This document shows positions 1 through 13,000 of a DNA stretch of 64,000 nt, piece after piece. The DNA lies in contig JARVKI010000028.1 in assembly GCA_036674765.1 (NCBI GenBank), positions 124,001-188,000 of the forward strand. Direction: 5' to 3'. Position numbers and translations under genes: made by a program. This stretch comes from Seiridium cupressi. Its lineage: Eukaryota; Ascomycota; Sordariomycetes; Amphisphaeriales; Sporocadaceae. The notes beneath the pieces are model-generated. The model was given only the letters and a program-made list of their open reading frames with translations. It made no database searches and was not told where the DNA came from. Position 1 is the stretch's first letter. Every line of letters begins with the position of its first letter.

Positions 1-1069
1 GAGCCTCGGTGAGACCACGTCCAGTACGGCCCAAGACACCAAATGACCAGGTTTCATCCAGAATGATACGGAACTTGTACTTTTCCTTCAACTCAACCTG
101 CAGAACAGTTAGGCGGGGCTCAGTCCTTCTGTTTGTTTACCAGCTGCTCGGTACTCACCAGCTTGGGCAGATCGGGTGAGTCACCCATCAGATCGAAAAG
201 ACCTTCAGTGACGATGAATCTCCTCGTCAGCTGCTTCTTATTGGACTGGTCCCGGGCAACCTGCTTCATAATCTTCTCCAAATCTTCCATGTCATTGTGG
301 TTGAACCACTTGACTTGACTTCTAGAAATCTCCAGACCCTTACGAATCGAGTAGTTGACTTGCTTGTCGGCAACAATGACATCGCCACGCTTGCAGAACG
401 AGGGGATGACACTCGAAATGGTCGAGAAGGCTTGAGCGTATACAATACAGCCCTCGGTTCCGAGGTAGGCAGCAATATCAGATTCGGTTTTCATGTGAAC
501 GTCCTGAGTACCGTAAAACTGGGGCGGGCCGCAAGGTCCTACTCCGTAGGTGCGTAGCGTCTGGATAGCCTTTTCCTTGATCTGCTCGTTGGCATTGAAG
601 TTGTAGAAATTGTACGATGCGAGATTGGTGACGGTCTTGCCATTGGCCAACTTTGATCTCGGGCCCGTCGGTCTGCGCGAGCAATGGTTAGTCCCCGACG
701 GGTTTACATGGGCATGGTGGGAGAATGGTATGCATACCCAACAATAACAGGGAGCTTCTCAGCCTCGAGTTCTTCGAACGCGGTCTGGGCGGGCACGAGA
801 GGCTCTGGTTCCCAGTCGTTGACAAGCTCGTCGATTTCCTCCTCCTTCAGCTTGACATAGTTGGGGCCATGGGTCGGATAGGACGGCGACAGGAGGTAGC
901 GAATGAAGAATATGACCAGCACAAGCTCAATGGCGGAGCGGATGGGGTCGTTCTGGTAGCTGGACTGGATGTAGCGGATCAGGACTGAGCTGCCAGGGAC
1001 TTTCTGGAAGGCCATGGAGATTTCGTGCAGCGATGCCGCGAGGCGAGTTTGCGCTTCGTGAAGATCCAT
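1..1069 (-). CDS. LCB1: Serine palmitoyltransferase subunit 1 (partial, 3' end outside window)
   Basis: This is the regulatory/structural subunit of serine palmitoyltransferase, the ER-membrane enzyme that condenses serine with palmitoyl-CoA in the first step of sphingolipid synthesis. My model is complement(join(<1..97,159..672,738..1069)); introns of 65 bp (673-737) and 61 bp (98-158) both have GT..AG ends and keep phase. Residues about 43-60 form one membrane segment. After the first intron the protein reads [20 protein letters not shown], the conserved start of the alpha-oxoamine synthase fold, and the last visible exon contains [16 protein letters not shown]. In this family LCB1 lacks the PLP lysine, which sits on LCB2, so the missing C-terminus does not affect the call. 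The gene is divergent from the metallopeptidase gene at 2532. Confidence 0.95.
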
Positions 1070-2531
1070 GGCTGGGCTTGAGATGCGACACGCGGTCGAG
1101 AAAAGGGAAGAGGCCGAGAGGTGCAGCGGAAATGTTTTCTGACTTGCGCCGGCCGAAGTTGTCGCTGTTCTTCTTTACACGGCGATGGCGAACTTTCCAT
1201 GCGACCGATTGATTCATTCCGCCTGGGACGCGGGCGGCAGGCCGGAAGGCGCGTCTGGTCAGGGGCCAAATCCATGTGGGGCAGCTACATACGTCCCAGA
1301 CCAGCCGTTTTGCTTTGATTTTGATTCAAGCTGACGGGGTCCACATTGAACCCCGGCTGGTCTGCATCTTCCCAATCCTGCTGCCCCTGCCTGCCTGCCG
1401 CTTTGTGTTCGCAATATAACCATTTCAGCGGAGGCCTCTCATTTCAGGACGGATGCTTGCAGCTATCTGCTCTACGATATACCCTGGTCGGACGGCACAG
1501 TTCATATTCCCCTGGGCATTCTTCCGAGTCTTCCGGACCCAACGGTGCACACCATGTTGTTGCAAGAATAGAGGCGAGAAAGGTCAAGTACAGAAACCTT
1601 TGTTGCAATTGAAAATTTTGGGCATATCCAACACCATAATGACTTCAGCAGTTGGTACAGTCAGCCATTTGATGCTTGCTGGCAGGGATATATCCAAAGG
1701 TAATACTCTTCGCTACCATGTAGGACTACGTTGTGTTCCAAGGCACCCTGCGGCTGTAGCCCTTTAGCGACGTCAACTGTTTCGAGTTACCTCTTAAACT
1801 ACTAGAGGGAAGAGCTCGAATAGGTAATGAACATCAAAGTGTCCGGATAGTACGATCATATAAATATCGGTTTCGGATATTGAATGTACGGGTCTATATT
1901 TTGGCTGGGGATATCATGTCCTTGCCGCTTTGATAAATGTCCCTTGTTGCAGGACTTTTCCTGGCCAACAGAAATATCATTCCATATGAGCTTTTCCTAA
2001 TGCCGTTCAAGTTCAACAAATTAGGTTGCAAACTCACCGTGCCTCTTCGATACTAGTTAGAAGCTACCGGTGCAAACTACCACTACCGCCTGTACTACCC
2101 ATAAACCTATATATGAATATCGCCTTGTTCTATTGAGTATTGCATACGTTCTTTTGCGCACCTGCCTTCCTAGAACATATATGCACAAACGTTTCGCTGA
2201 GAGCTTTACGCAGTTAGCCCATGGTTTATACAGTATTGATGTAAGTGGCATTTCAAATTGATACCTTACGACTAAATCATGGCAAAGATTTCTCCTGCAT
2301 TTGCCCACAATGGGCATGTTGTAATACTAATAATGGCACAACTCCAATATCTTCCCTTTTATGCACAATGGCTTTGTTCGGCGCTCGATTATTGGACAAA
2401 GCCGTGAGATCCCATGGGCTATATCTATTAATTAACCTGTCTCTCAATGATACAGTTCAGCTTAGCCTTTAATCTCAACTGTCAGGGGTAATTCAAGCAC
2501 ACCAGCCAGTGTTTCCGCGTCGACAGCAGAA
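1070..2531. promoter_or_regulatory. Divergent intergenic region LCB1 / SprT-like gene
   Basis: This 1.46-kb spacer separates two divergent genes and should hold both promoters. I see no convincing ORF, RNA gene or repeat. It becomes AT-rich from about 1800. Only short, unconserved open frames occur. Confidence 0.5.
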
Positions 2532-3659
2532 ATGAGCTCATCTTCATCTTCGTCCGTAGCATCTGCAAGCTCCTCGGGCTCAGGCCCTTGGATGGACCCA
2601 GCAGACGTGGTAAGAGAGAGGGACAGATTCGCCACAGAGTTTGGCACTCGAGCGGAGCATTATAGTGAAAATTCCAAGGATGCTTTTTCCCAGCTCAAAG
2701 GCTTGCATTTCTGGCGAACTAAAATGTACGGTATGTTACCCTACTCACACAATGCCGGCCATATCGTCGAGGCGTCGTTCCGCTTTTCGAGACTTGGTCA
2801 CCTATTCCCAGACAAGAAGAGTGTCAGCCAATTTGTGCGCCACTTCAGGTCGGACCGCCAGATCGTGCTCGGTACCCTCAGTATTGATGAATTGCAAGAG
2901 GTTCTGGAATCATATGCCGCTGCTTTCGATTACCTCTTCCTCTTCGGGACGCTGACAGATCCCATCCGTAGCACAGGCGGCCGGCTCGGACAACCCTGGG
3001 CTATGGGCCCCAACCGTCGTATCAACATCGTGGTGGATCGGGAGAGCGACAATGATTTATACGGACTTTTCAGGATCCCTGAGGACACCATATATATCTA
3101 CATGAAGGCTGACCGCAGAGGGGATCTCCCCCTCGATAAAGTTGTGTGGACTCTCAGTCACGAGCTCGTTCACGCCTATCTATGCATACTTTCTGTCGCC
3201 GACTCGTACAGTGAGCGCTATCGAGATGTTGAATTCAATGAGGGCCACGGCCTCCAATTCTATCAGCAGTGGCGCCAGATGATGACTGTTCTGCACCTCT
3301 TGGTACCAGACTCACAGGAACTTCAGGAGTTAACGGCAGAAGTTGAGGAAGAGCACAACGATACTCAAGTCTCACTTAGCAGCTTCAGGTTGCAACCTGA
3401 CGCAGTAAAGTCGCCGTTCTGGGGCCTGGTATGGTTGGTGCTTTGGATTATAACCATGACCTGCTTAATATGGGATTACGGATACGAGACGAGCAATAAT
3501 GATGCAGGTATCGTGCCATGGATCGAGGATATTGTAACAAACAGATTATTCCCATGGATCTACTCCTGTATAAGGAGACGGTATAAAAGACAGTTTCAGG
3601 CGACGATACCCCGATCGAGATTCATGAGCCGTAAATTCCAGGGTCAAGTCCTGTTATGA
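2532..3659 (+). CDS. Membrane-anchored SprT-like zinc metallopeptidase (putative)
   Basis: A single-exon 375-residue protein of unassigned function. It has a Ser-rich start (residues 2-17), then a globular region containing HELVH (His210, Glu211, His214) preceded by a hydrophobic helix, and a downstream EGHGLQFYQQW element with His239. HExxH followed by HGxxFxxW is the zinc-ligand layout of SprT-like peptidases, so I infer a zinc-dependent protease. Residues about 295-318 form one hydrophobic helix, followed by a basic tail (RRRYKRQ), suggesting a C-terminal membrane anchor; ordinary SprT/Spartan proteins lack this. The start ATG follows a purine-rich context. No partner is suggested by the neighbours. 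The fold assignment rests on motifs only; the substrate is unknown. Confidence 0.7.
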   Translation: MSSSSSSSVASASSSGSGPWMDPADVVRERDRFATEFGTRAEHYSENSKDAFSQLKGLHFWRTKMYGMLPYSHNAGHIVEASFRFSRLGHLFPDKKSVSQFVRHFRSDRQIVLGTLSIDELQEVLESYAAAFDYLFLFGTLTDPIRSTGGRLGQPWAMGPNRRINIVVDRESDNDLYGLFRIPEDTIYIYMKADRRGDLPLDKVVWTLSHELVHAYLCILSVADSYSERYRDVEFNEGHGLQFYQQWRQMMTVLHLLVPDSQELQELTAEVEEEHNDTQVSLSSFRLQPDAVKSPFWGLVWLVLWIITMTCLIWDYGYETSNNDAGIVPWIEDIVTNRLFPWIYSCIRRRYKRQFQATIPRSRFMSRKFQGQVLL

Positions 3660-4143
3660 GAAGTCAAGAAGTCAGGTAAGCATTCCCCTGGGTTCCTCAG
3701 ATCATCATCCCACAAGGTAATATTGGAACCAAAACGCATTGCAAGGTACGGGCATCATCAGTACGCATGTAGGTTCTTGAGAAATTGTTTTCTGTTTCAT
3801 TGTTGGGTTCATTGATGTATATTATTTCCTCTAAGACCTGCGATCCCCCTGTTTTGTAAAACCGGACCGAATGGATTACTGAATTCACATCAGCTCGAAT
3901 TGCTGAATACGTCATTTTTGTGCTTTATATATATCAATCACCTTTCGTTATCATTGAACAGAGTGACGAAACCCTAACAGTGTGACAATGCAATAAACTC
4001 TAGAGGTTCAGAATGGAAGAAAAGTCCGTATACCATGCCACTCAACACCATAAATACACAACTCTCAAACATGAGTACCTTAGTAGAGAGACTAGCTGCC
4101 GATGCTCTCTATAATACATTTGCAACCACAATACAATCTTGAT
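3660..4143. other. Convergent 3' region, SprT-like gene / FKS1
   Basis: This 484-bp spacer lies between two convergent stop codons and probably holds both 3' UTRs. It is AT-leaning with no gene or repeat that I can support. Confidence 0.5.
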
Positions 4144-7100
4144 TTAAACGAAACGGAACTTGTTCGAAGTAGCGGTGCTCTTCGAAGTGGTCGTTGCTAG
4201 CACACCGTGGTACGACTTGGCAGCCGTTCCAGTCTCCGTTTCATTCAACGTGTTGTCGTTGTCGAGTCCGGTGGGCTGCAGCAGCTGCATGGGGATCTGC
4301 TTCGTCAAGCTGGCTGGCACGTACTTGCCAGCCACGATAGGACCGGCAATCAATGCGACGAAAAGGACAACCATGACGAAATAGAGAATAGCAAATCGGA
4401 CCACTCTTCTCTTTCGCAGCTTAGACTGCTTCAACGAGTAAATTGGCGGCCGGATTTGACGACTGTTCGAAAGAAGTTAGTAAGAAATAGTCGTAAGATA
4501 TCAATCAGAGCAGGACATACCTTGGGCGCAGCCAGAACAGCATCATCGAGTGCAGTTTATCAATCTGCGGAATGAGGATGAGGGGCAGCATCAGGAATAA
4601 AAGAACGTGACCCAAGGCGAAATCGGCAGCGAACAAACTCAGCTCGGTGATCTTGCAAAGGAATTCACGTGCAGGCTGAGACATCGAGTGCCAACCCATA
4701 GAATACCACTTGCCCGTCCAGAAAGCGATGTTGGATTGATCGGTCTTGAACTCGCGAGTGAGTGCGAGAGAGATGATGAGCTTGAGGATGAATCGTTGCA
4801 GGGCCATCACTGCAATCATACCCAGTAGGGTTTTGCTGAATTCAAAGCCTTCCAGGAAGAACATGACTTCGAAGAAGACAATGAGCATAATGACAGCAAT
4901 GGCGTGAGCAATAGCGGCCAACACACTACCAAATTTCTTGCAGCACATGCTGAGCAGTGGACCCATACAACAAGCCATGGCAAACATGACACCAAGCGTT
5001 CCGGCGTTGATAGCAATCGGAGCAAACGCCACGATGGCCACACGAATCAGAGCGTTTGTTGGTTCTTGTTTCGGGTTGTGGGCTTTGACACCGGTCTGGG
5101 CGTTGATGAACAAATATGGGATCAACGTGACAGCGACAAACAACAGAGGAGCAATAATCTCTCCGAAGAAGACGTTGGTGAAACTGGCTCGAGGAACATC
5201 GGCAGAGAGCTTGCTGGAGGGATCACCCAAGGCCTTGCGCTTGTAACCAGTGATTCTTGTACGCGAGAGACGGCAGTAAGCGATCCAGGAGGCGGCGTGA
5301 GATTGAGAGTTACCACGAGACAGCCAGCGCAAGAAATCACGGTAGTCGATGAAGAAATCGCTCCACGCAAACTGGTGGGGGTTGTACAGGAACGGCGATA
5401 TGAGAAGTGCAGGTACCGTGATGTAGAAGTAGATCAGGGCTGACTGCCAGATTGTCAACGTGCCAAAGAGCAACATCATGAAGCACCGAGCACCAAAGTA
5501 GATCGAGGGTCCGGCGAAGCGTGAGTACAAGACACCGAAGGGAATGCGAGCGGTGGCGAAACCACGGCCAGTACCGATGTAACGAGCACCACCAAACGAG
5601 AGATCTTCCTGGACAGAGTTGGCGTAAATCTGACAGACGAAAACTTCGAAGAACGGAGACAGGGAGCAGAACTGCTTTGCCAGACGAGTTGCCATGCGCA
5701 ATAGACCACGCTCCGTGAGCTCTTGTACACACAGAGGGATGTATGACAGGAAGAACACGAAGAGAATCGAGAGAACGCAACGATACACCCAGTCCATCAG
5801 GGCATCCGTGTTCGCGCAACCAGTAGGGTAAAGCGGATCAGTGACAGGGACTTCTCGGTTATAGTCGCAAGCGATTGTCTCCTTTCGAAGGGCGCCAAAG
5901 CTCAGAATAGTGATCATGAACATCTGGATAGACAGCATGATGAAGATGTTGTTGACGTGGAAACCAGGGTGGGCATAGTAGAAGGACAGGAAGCGGTCGA
6001 GAGGTAGTTGGGTTCCGAGATAGTAGTATTCACGAGACAACATTTGCTCGCCCATACCAGTACCGATCTTTGTTGTGAAGTTCAGAATTGAGCCAAAACC
6101 CAAATCACGACCTTTACCGCACTGGTAGTATTCGCAGTGCTTGATACGCCCACCACGCAGTAATGCATTCATACCGGCGTAGATATCCTCGTTCAAGTGG
6201 AGACCCTTCTGAGCTTTAGACACACCACCACGAGTCGTCATGAAGATACCGTTGAGGAAATCAGGATGACCGTAGTGAAGCTTGCCACCAATCTGTGCCA
6301 AAGTTCTGGCAAACAGGGTACCAAACGTCTGTTCCTTTCCAGCAGCGATGTCACCAAGGATACCGATGTTCTCAGAGAAAATGTATTCACGAGCACCAAG
6401 AATAGCCACAGGAGCAGGGGTCTGGTTCTTAACGCCAGGAGTATACGGCGAAACATTATCGCTCTTCATCTCCTCAAACTCGGCCAATACGGAGCGAATC
6501 TTCAGGCACTCCTCGAGATAGTTGTCTTGATTGGCGTCGATGAGCTGGATGTACTCTCCACGGTAGAAAATGATCGAGTGGTTCTGGTTGTCGGACTTTC
6601 CATCACCGAGGACAGGGTTGCCGGAGAGCTGAATTCTGAACTTGGGTCGTCGCATGCCGTTCTCCATCAACTCGGAGTGACCATCAATTAGAGCGGAGTA
6701 GATGCGAGGCTCGTCACCCTCAACTAGCGGGGGCTCCTCATCCAGGTAGGCGATTTGAAGATCAGGATAGGCACGAAGAAGGAACTCGGCGTTCTCCATT
6801 TCCTCCTTCTTGAACTTGGCATAGCGCTGCATCGAGACGCACACCTTGAACTTGCGCCGGGCCATCCTCTCGAGTTCACGTTCTAGCTTGTCAGAATTGC
6901 CGCCAAACATCTGGACAACCTCCGGGTTCTCAACACGGTACAGTAGTTTGATAGCACGGCTGTAGTTCATGAAGCCAGAGATAGTACGATAGAGGGTTTG
7001 AGAACGGAGCGAGGCCCAGATACGTGTTCGGAGCGTGTACTCGGGTGCTGAGGACTTGAAACCAATACAGTAGAAGGGCAGATCATCAATCTTGCTCTTG

Positions 7101-10016
7101 GCCGTGTCTTTCTCGGTCTTTTCATCGTCGCCGTTGAACTGTGAGGTCTCATCGGCCAGAATCTTGGTGTCCTTGACAAAGCAATCCCATTCGTGCGGGT
7201 GCAGTTGCTTGAGATACTCCAGCATGGTAACGCGCGAGTAAGGTTCGTCCTCACGAATAATCTCTCTAAGCGACAACAAGATCTTTTCGCTGTAGTGAGG
7301 AATCAAGACAGTGAAGGTGGGCATGTTGTCAACCGGAAGAGGTTCGGGAATGGGTGTGGAGAGAGATTGAGCAAAAAAGGAGATACGACGTTCTGCTTCG
7401 GACTGGCTCGGGAAGAACTCCGTCTTGAACGAGTGATCTTCTTGGGAGACGAAGAAAGTAGGGGCGCGAAGGGTTCTCTTGCCCTCCTGCTCCGAAGGAA
7501 CCTGGTGGTATAGAAGCTTTTGCACATGGTCGATGGCCAGAAGATGCTCGCGGTACATGGAGATGACAATGGCGTTCCAGATCTGCGAGATCAGAACCTT
7601 TGGCTTATACTTGATCTCCATGTCGGTGGTTGCTAGGATCTTGGAATAGATACGCTTGGGCAACCGGGAGAAGATGTTTCGCCAGGGGGTCCAGATCGAA
7701 GAACCGAGGTAGAAAGACCGGGCGATGGAACCGACTGTGTTCAAAATGACGTACCACAGATACGTGTCCAAGAAGAAGAAGATCAGATCGGTGAAGATCA
7801 TGAGAATCAAGGTGATTGTTGGCTGATACTTGCAGAGTACAGCACCAATGATTTGATCTCCCAAGCACGAGCTGACGTCCATAATCGACAGGTAACGAAT
7901 GGGATCACGGATAGACAATGTCAGGTAGACGTATGACTCTCCGAACTTGGCACCAAAGACTACAGCCCAGAGACCGTATGACATGGCCATGTCGTTACCG
8001 TGAAGACGAGGCCAACTCGCGGTGAAGGTCTGGCTCGCAACATACTGGCGGGAGTTTTTCTTGGCCAGGTAGCTGCCGAACAAACCTCCTAGAGGCATGA
8101 CGGAGAAGAAAATGAACGTGATCACAGCGATGAAGAACTGGACGATACCCAGAATCAAGCCGACCTGCGTGTCTTGAGCGCCCTTGATGCCGAAGACGTA
8201 AACGCTGGGGGCGACATTGATGACGAAGATGACCAGGAGGAAGAGCAAACGCTTAGTGAGATGCTGCGCACCAGCCCACTTTCGAGGAACGTAAGCCCAC
8301 TCGGCACACGTGGCCAAGACTTGGATGAGTGCGGCAATACCACCACCAGCACCAACGATTGACCACTGAGCAGAAGCCGGCGGTGAATTGTTAGCTTGCT
8401 GCTCGTACTTGCTGCCTAGAACCAGAGAAGGAGAGTTGTGAGCCGTGTAGAACCAAAACATGGTCAAGTGGATAACCCAAATACGGTTGAAATTAACAAG
8501 CATGTGGAACCACGACCGTGTCTCCTTGTACGTCTTGAAGAAGCACTTCTTCCAGTTGACATCCTTGAGCTTCAGATAACGCTCCTGGGGTGGTACATCA
8601 ACCAGCTTGCTCTTGTCTTCCATGACGATGCGCTCGATACCCTCCGGATACCAGAAGAGCTGGTTACAGTCATCGTAACCGATGATCTTGTTGTGGTCAC
8701 GCTCGCGGCGGACGTATACCCCATTGGAAATTTCGTAGCCTTGGTCACGGCAGTACTGGTAAAGAGGTGTAATGACGTTGTTGAGGAATGTTCCCTCCTC
8801 GACCTGCTCCACCATGTTCTGGCATGCAGGGGAGTTGAGATAGTCATCGGCGCACTTGAAAATAAAGCACAAGCATTCTGGCATGAATCGGACCTGGTTG
8901 GCTTCTCCCCAGCACAACAGATACAGGGCAATCTGACGGATACGGTCGTGCTGAGACATGCGATTCATACGCGTCTTCCAGCGGTATTCGGCTGCTTCCA
9001 GGCTGTCATCGCCCTCGAGGTCCTCAAGGACTTGTTGCTCATCGGCAGCATCCTTGGCGGCCTTTTTGGCCTTCTTGGACTTCTTGCGACCCTTGCCCTT
9101 GACGTTGGCAAAGCCGACGGCATCATCAAGATCCAGGTGGGCGGCAAAGTACCATTTTCGGTAATTGGCATTGTCACCACCAACATAATCAGCATGGAGC
9201 GAGAGAAGAGCTTGGTTGGGGGTCATGCGCGAGGCTCTCGAGTCCAACAGAGTCATGAGATGATCGTACATGTTCCGCATGCTGTCACGCTGGAAACCAA
9301 ACTTGCCCGTCAAGTCGAGGAAGATGTCCTCAATCTCCTCCTTGGACAGAGGAATCTGGGCATCCGATGTCCAGGCAGGGTAAGGCTCCTTGGAGCGTTG
9401 ACCAGCAGGCAAGACATTTCCGAAATCCATGCCATAATTGGGCGTTGATGCACCCGAGGAGCGGTTGCCACCGTATGAAATCTGCGAAGAGGGTGGTCGA
9501 TATCCACGGGCACCCTCTTGGTAGCTGTTGTATCTCTCATCACCACGTCCATAGTAATCCATGTCAGCGGCGCGAGCCATATCAGATCTCATTGTGAAGT
9601 CGCTGAAAGTCTCGGAATCATCCTCGCCATGGCCCCTACCCTGCTGATATCCCTGATCATGGTACTGGCCATCTTGATTGTTGTAATAATCATCCTGGTA
9701 CTGATCTTGGTTATCATAATAGCCACCGTCCTGATGGTAAGGGTTCTGAGCATCGGCGTTGTAGTATCCACTGTTGAGTGCAGACGCACACTGTCAGCTT
9801 GCGAAACCGAGAAAGAGGCAGGGGAGCAAGCAAGACTCACGATTGATCGTAGTACCCATCATTTTGCTGGTCATTGTGATGGTTGGCGTCATAGCCATCG
9901 TGGTCATAGTACTGGCCATGCTGATCGTCTTGATAGTAGGAGTCGGTGTTTTGACCTCCCTGATGGCCGTAGCCATCATCGTAGTCGTGATGACCACCGC
10001 CTGGATAGCCCGACAT
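4144..10016 (-). CDS. FKS1: 1,3-beta-glucan synthase catalytic subunit
   Basis: This plasma-membrane glycosyltransferase (GT48) polymerises UDP-glucose into beta-1,3-glucan for the cell wall under Rho1 control, and is the target of echinocandins. Model: complement(join(4144..4462,4521..9770,9841..10016)), 1914 residues, a normal length for mould FKS1; introns are 70 and 58 bp, the latter with a TTACTAAC branch site. The first ~125 residues are rich in Tyr, Gln, Asp, Gly and His. An FKS1-type region ([19 protein letters not shown]) follows, then a first membrane cluster, the large cytosolic domain with the [20 protein letters not shown] segment, and a second membrane cluster. The tail after the last intron begins [13 protein letters not shown] and ends with one more membrane helix. 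Hot spot 1 reads YLTLSIRDP, with Tyr674 replacing the usual Phe. Confidence 0.97.
5771..5794 (-). other. FKS1: FKS1 hot spot 2 codons (DWVYRCVL)
   Basis: These codons encode residues 1385-1392 and align with yeast DWVRRYTL (1354-1361). The Asp-Trp start is kept, with Tyr and Cys at inner positions. Confidence 0.75.
7901..7927 (-). other. FKS1: FKS1 hot spot 1 codons (YLTLSIRDP)
   Basis: These nine codons encode residues 674-682 and align with yeast Fks1 639-647. The first codon is TAC (Tyr), where echinocandin-susceptible fungi normally carry Phe; position six is Ile rather than Leu; the terminal Pro is kept. Confidence 0.85.
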
Positions 10017-13000
10017 CTTGATGGAAGATTGGGTCTAAACTTTCAAAAAAAAATTGGCGTGGTTCTAGCAGGAAGAAAGTTAGATTTTGATCTTTTTTAT
10101 GCATTGAACAGACTCTTCTCTTGTATTTCAAGGTGACTGGTAGAGAGTGAAGAATTGAGGAAGGTGGGCGGTTGTGGAGTCTGGGCCTGTCGCGTTTCGA
10201 GTGCTGATGCAGGTGCTGCCATGGGCGTGCACAGGCATTGGGAGTAGACCAGTTAATGCTGCGAAATGACCGACTTACAAATCAAAAACTCATGACTTTT
10301 GCAGGTCGGAAATTAGGATTAATAACAGCTTGTTCCTTCCACAAAAACGAAGGGACAATCACAGTGGCCGGCCACAATCGTGACGTTGTTGACGTTGGAG
10401 TCCCTGCGAGGCTGTTTTGGGCGTGAAAAGGAGGCGGGTTGGAGGTGCAGGATCGAGTTGTTACGCGGCGGTTGACCTAGCGATCGATTCGGCAGGGCCG
10501 GCGTCTCGAAAAACTAGCGCGAAATCCTGCAAGAACTTGGCCCAACAGCGTCTTCCAATTGCAAAGGGGAACTTTTGCAACCCAATTATTTCGCCGTCGT
10601 AGTTATTATCGTAGCGATTGACTGGAGGTGAGTCGAGAGGCAAGTAGAGGAGGCGGAACGGTTTGTATTGTCCGTCTCTTTCAAAGTTTTATCGGCTTGT
10701 GTGGACACGACGAGCGAAGGTGTTCCGAGTCGACACAGGATGCGAAATCAAGGGAGTTGCGGGAGGTAACGAAAGTCGGGTGTTTCTCTGTAGACCAGAA
10801 AAAGGATGCGAACCTTTCTTCTTCTCTCTACAGACCTCTTTCCCAGAGATCACCCAATGCTGCAAACGAAGCAGATCAGGAAGAAAAATGGAATGTATGA
10901 AAGAAGAGGGATACGAAACAGGTTTACGAGGGAAAGTAAGAAGCAGGAAGGGGGCCCGGGAGGGTGAAAAGAGGCGACGGATTGGAATAAGCTTGGAAAC
11001 CTGGGATGGGTCGAAAGGGGAAAGGAGCAGTAACGCGTCCTGTAGGCGGGCGACCGACTGGCCAAAGACTAACGACTGGGATGGAGACGGCGGCCCACTG
11101 GATTGGACGGGAGCGCGGATGGCGAGGGCGATCGAGATACGGGAGTGGCTGTGCGGTATGCGATTGTCCCTAGGCTGCACATAAAACACCATCCAGGCAT
11201 GCAATTGCCCTGGCCCAGCTCCTCCGTGTGCGTGTGTGTGCAAGCTGCTTCACTGGCTGACTGGCGTGCAGGTGTGCTGTTCATGGCCCATCAGCCCATC
11301 AAACAAGGAACACCTGGAGCACTAAGAGGCGAATCTTGGGCTGCGGGTACCGACTAACCCCTTTCCCTGGCGGGGGTTCTCTGGGCCCACCAGACTGAGG
11401 AACCAGAAATAAATCGAGTCAAGCGTGGGAAGGATTAACTGCCACACAGGGGCAATCACCAGAATCGACAAGGGCTGGAAGCGTTCTGATTGGCCGTAGG
11501 GCTAGTTTTCTTACAGCCTGGAACTCGTCTAATTGCGCTAGGGTGCGAATCACCGAGAAGGACATGAGAGTACTTGGCGATTCTCTAACTAAGACCATCT
11601 TTCACTGTGTACGAGTACCTACTGGCACGCGCTTCCTTATTCTGTTTGGCCACTTCATCTCGCCCTGGGCGTAATGTGATCATGCCTGGGCGACTTTCAA
11701 AATGATCATTCCGTCCTCTCGCCGCTACTCGGCCCAGAAACATGTAGCGGCTCGCGGATCGTTGACAAGCCTGAGCCTACCTCCTACATAAATGACGGTC
11801 TTCATCTGGCAGTCTTAGCATGTGAGGCAGCCAGAGTCTAGATTACTCAGGTCCGGTAGTCTTCTAGAAACAATCTGCCCGCCGTCACTTACTTTTTACA
11901 TGCGCGCACAATCTAATTGTGACGGCACTTCTTGATTCGCAGGCCCGGCTGCGCCTCAATTCAACGGCTGTTAAAAGTGCCTGAGCAAAAAGCCATTGGC
12001 ACCTTTGCTTTCTATTGTACCTTGTCCCTGGTATCAAGTAAGGTGTGCGGCACGGCGAAGCGTGTACCTCACAGGTACTGCGATCAATGCATTACCTTTC
12101 CACCATCTGCAGCACTGCCAATCCAATCTCGAAAGGTTGGGTTGCCACCATGCACCTGGCACCTCCACGGACATCTGCCGCCCTTCTAAACTGACCAGTT
12201 CCATCCTATCTTAACATGATGTGTTTGAGGGAAAGACCAAGTGTTTACTGTCATTTTTAGTACCTTCGATGGCAAAACGACGAACCGTTGTGGTGGTGAT
12301 CTGCCTTGCAGCCATTAACAGACTGCACTCAGCCTGTCACAGAGGCATACTCTGCTGCAGGTTATCGTATTGTGTATTACCCCACACACTCACCCGCGGA
12401 ACACAATTCAACCAGCATGTGGCAAATCGGGAAACTTCACAAGAAATACGCATGGACTTACTGAAGACTCGGGCTGGGGAACACACCATTCTTCGGCCAT
12501 GGGACACGCGGCTTCTTGTCCTATTTCTGCATTGACTTCCGCCGGTCCTACCAAGTGTCAGTCGGACAAGGCGCTGGCGCTTGGTTTTCTTGCAGAGGAG
12601 AATTGCACTCGTCGATGCCAAGAAACCTTATCAGGCTCAAATCACTTGGTAACGGTCTCCGATGCCTAGCTTGGATTCTTCTTGTGACTTTATAAGAACA
12701 TGCATGCAATGATATTCCAAAGCCGATAAATATTTTCAAATCTGAGTTGATGGGCAGGGCGGGGCGGATCCAGACAGACCAGCTGAAGGCCGATCCTGTT
12801 TAGCAGGCCTCTGGCCTCCTCTGGCGGAGGCCTAGGTAACTTACCTGACATTGTAGGTATCTGAAAGCTTCACACTGTAGGGTGGTAGTGCCGACGAAAA
12901 ACGGGCCGTTCGACGCAGGTACCGGTGGCCGACTGACTGGCTTTTTCCTTGGTCGACCCCTGCACTGCCATGTATGTACATTGACCATGACGACATCCAA

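Noticed and set aside
8438..9448. 336-codon open frame antisense to FKS1, and a 167-codon one at 9518-10021
   Set aside because: Both lie opposite strongly conserved FKS1 coding sequence, have no domain, and are explained by codon bias and the low-complexity N-terminus.
10689..11243. 184-codon frame on the - strand upstream of FKS1
   Set aside because: Pro/Ser/Arg low-complexity sequence, no motif, overlaps other open frames; likely GC-driven chance.
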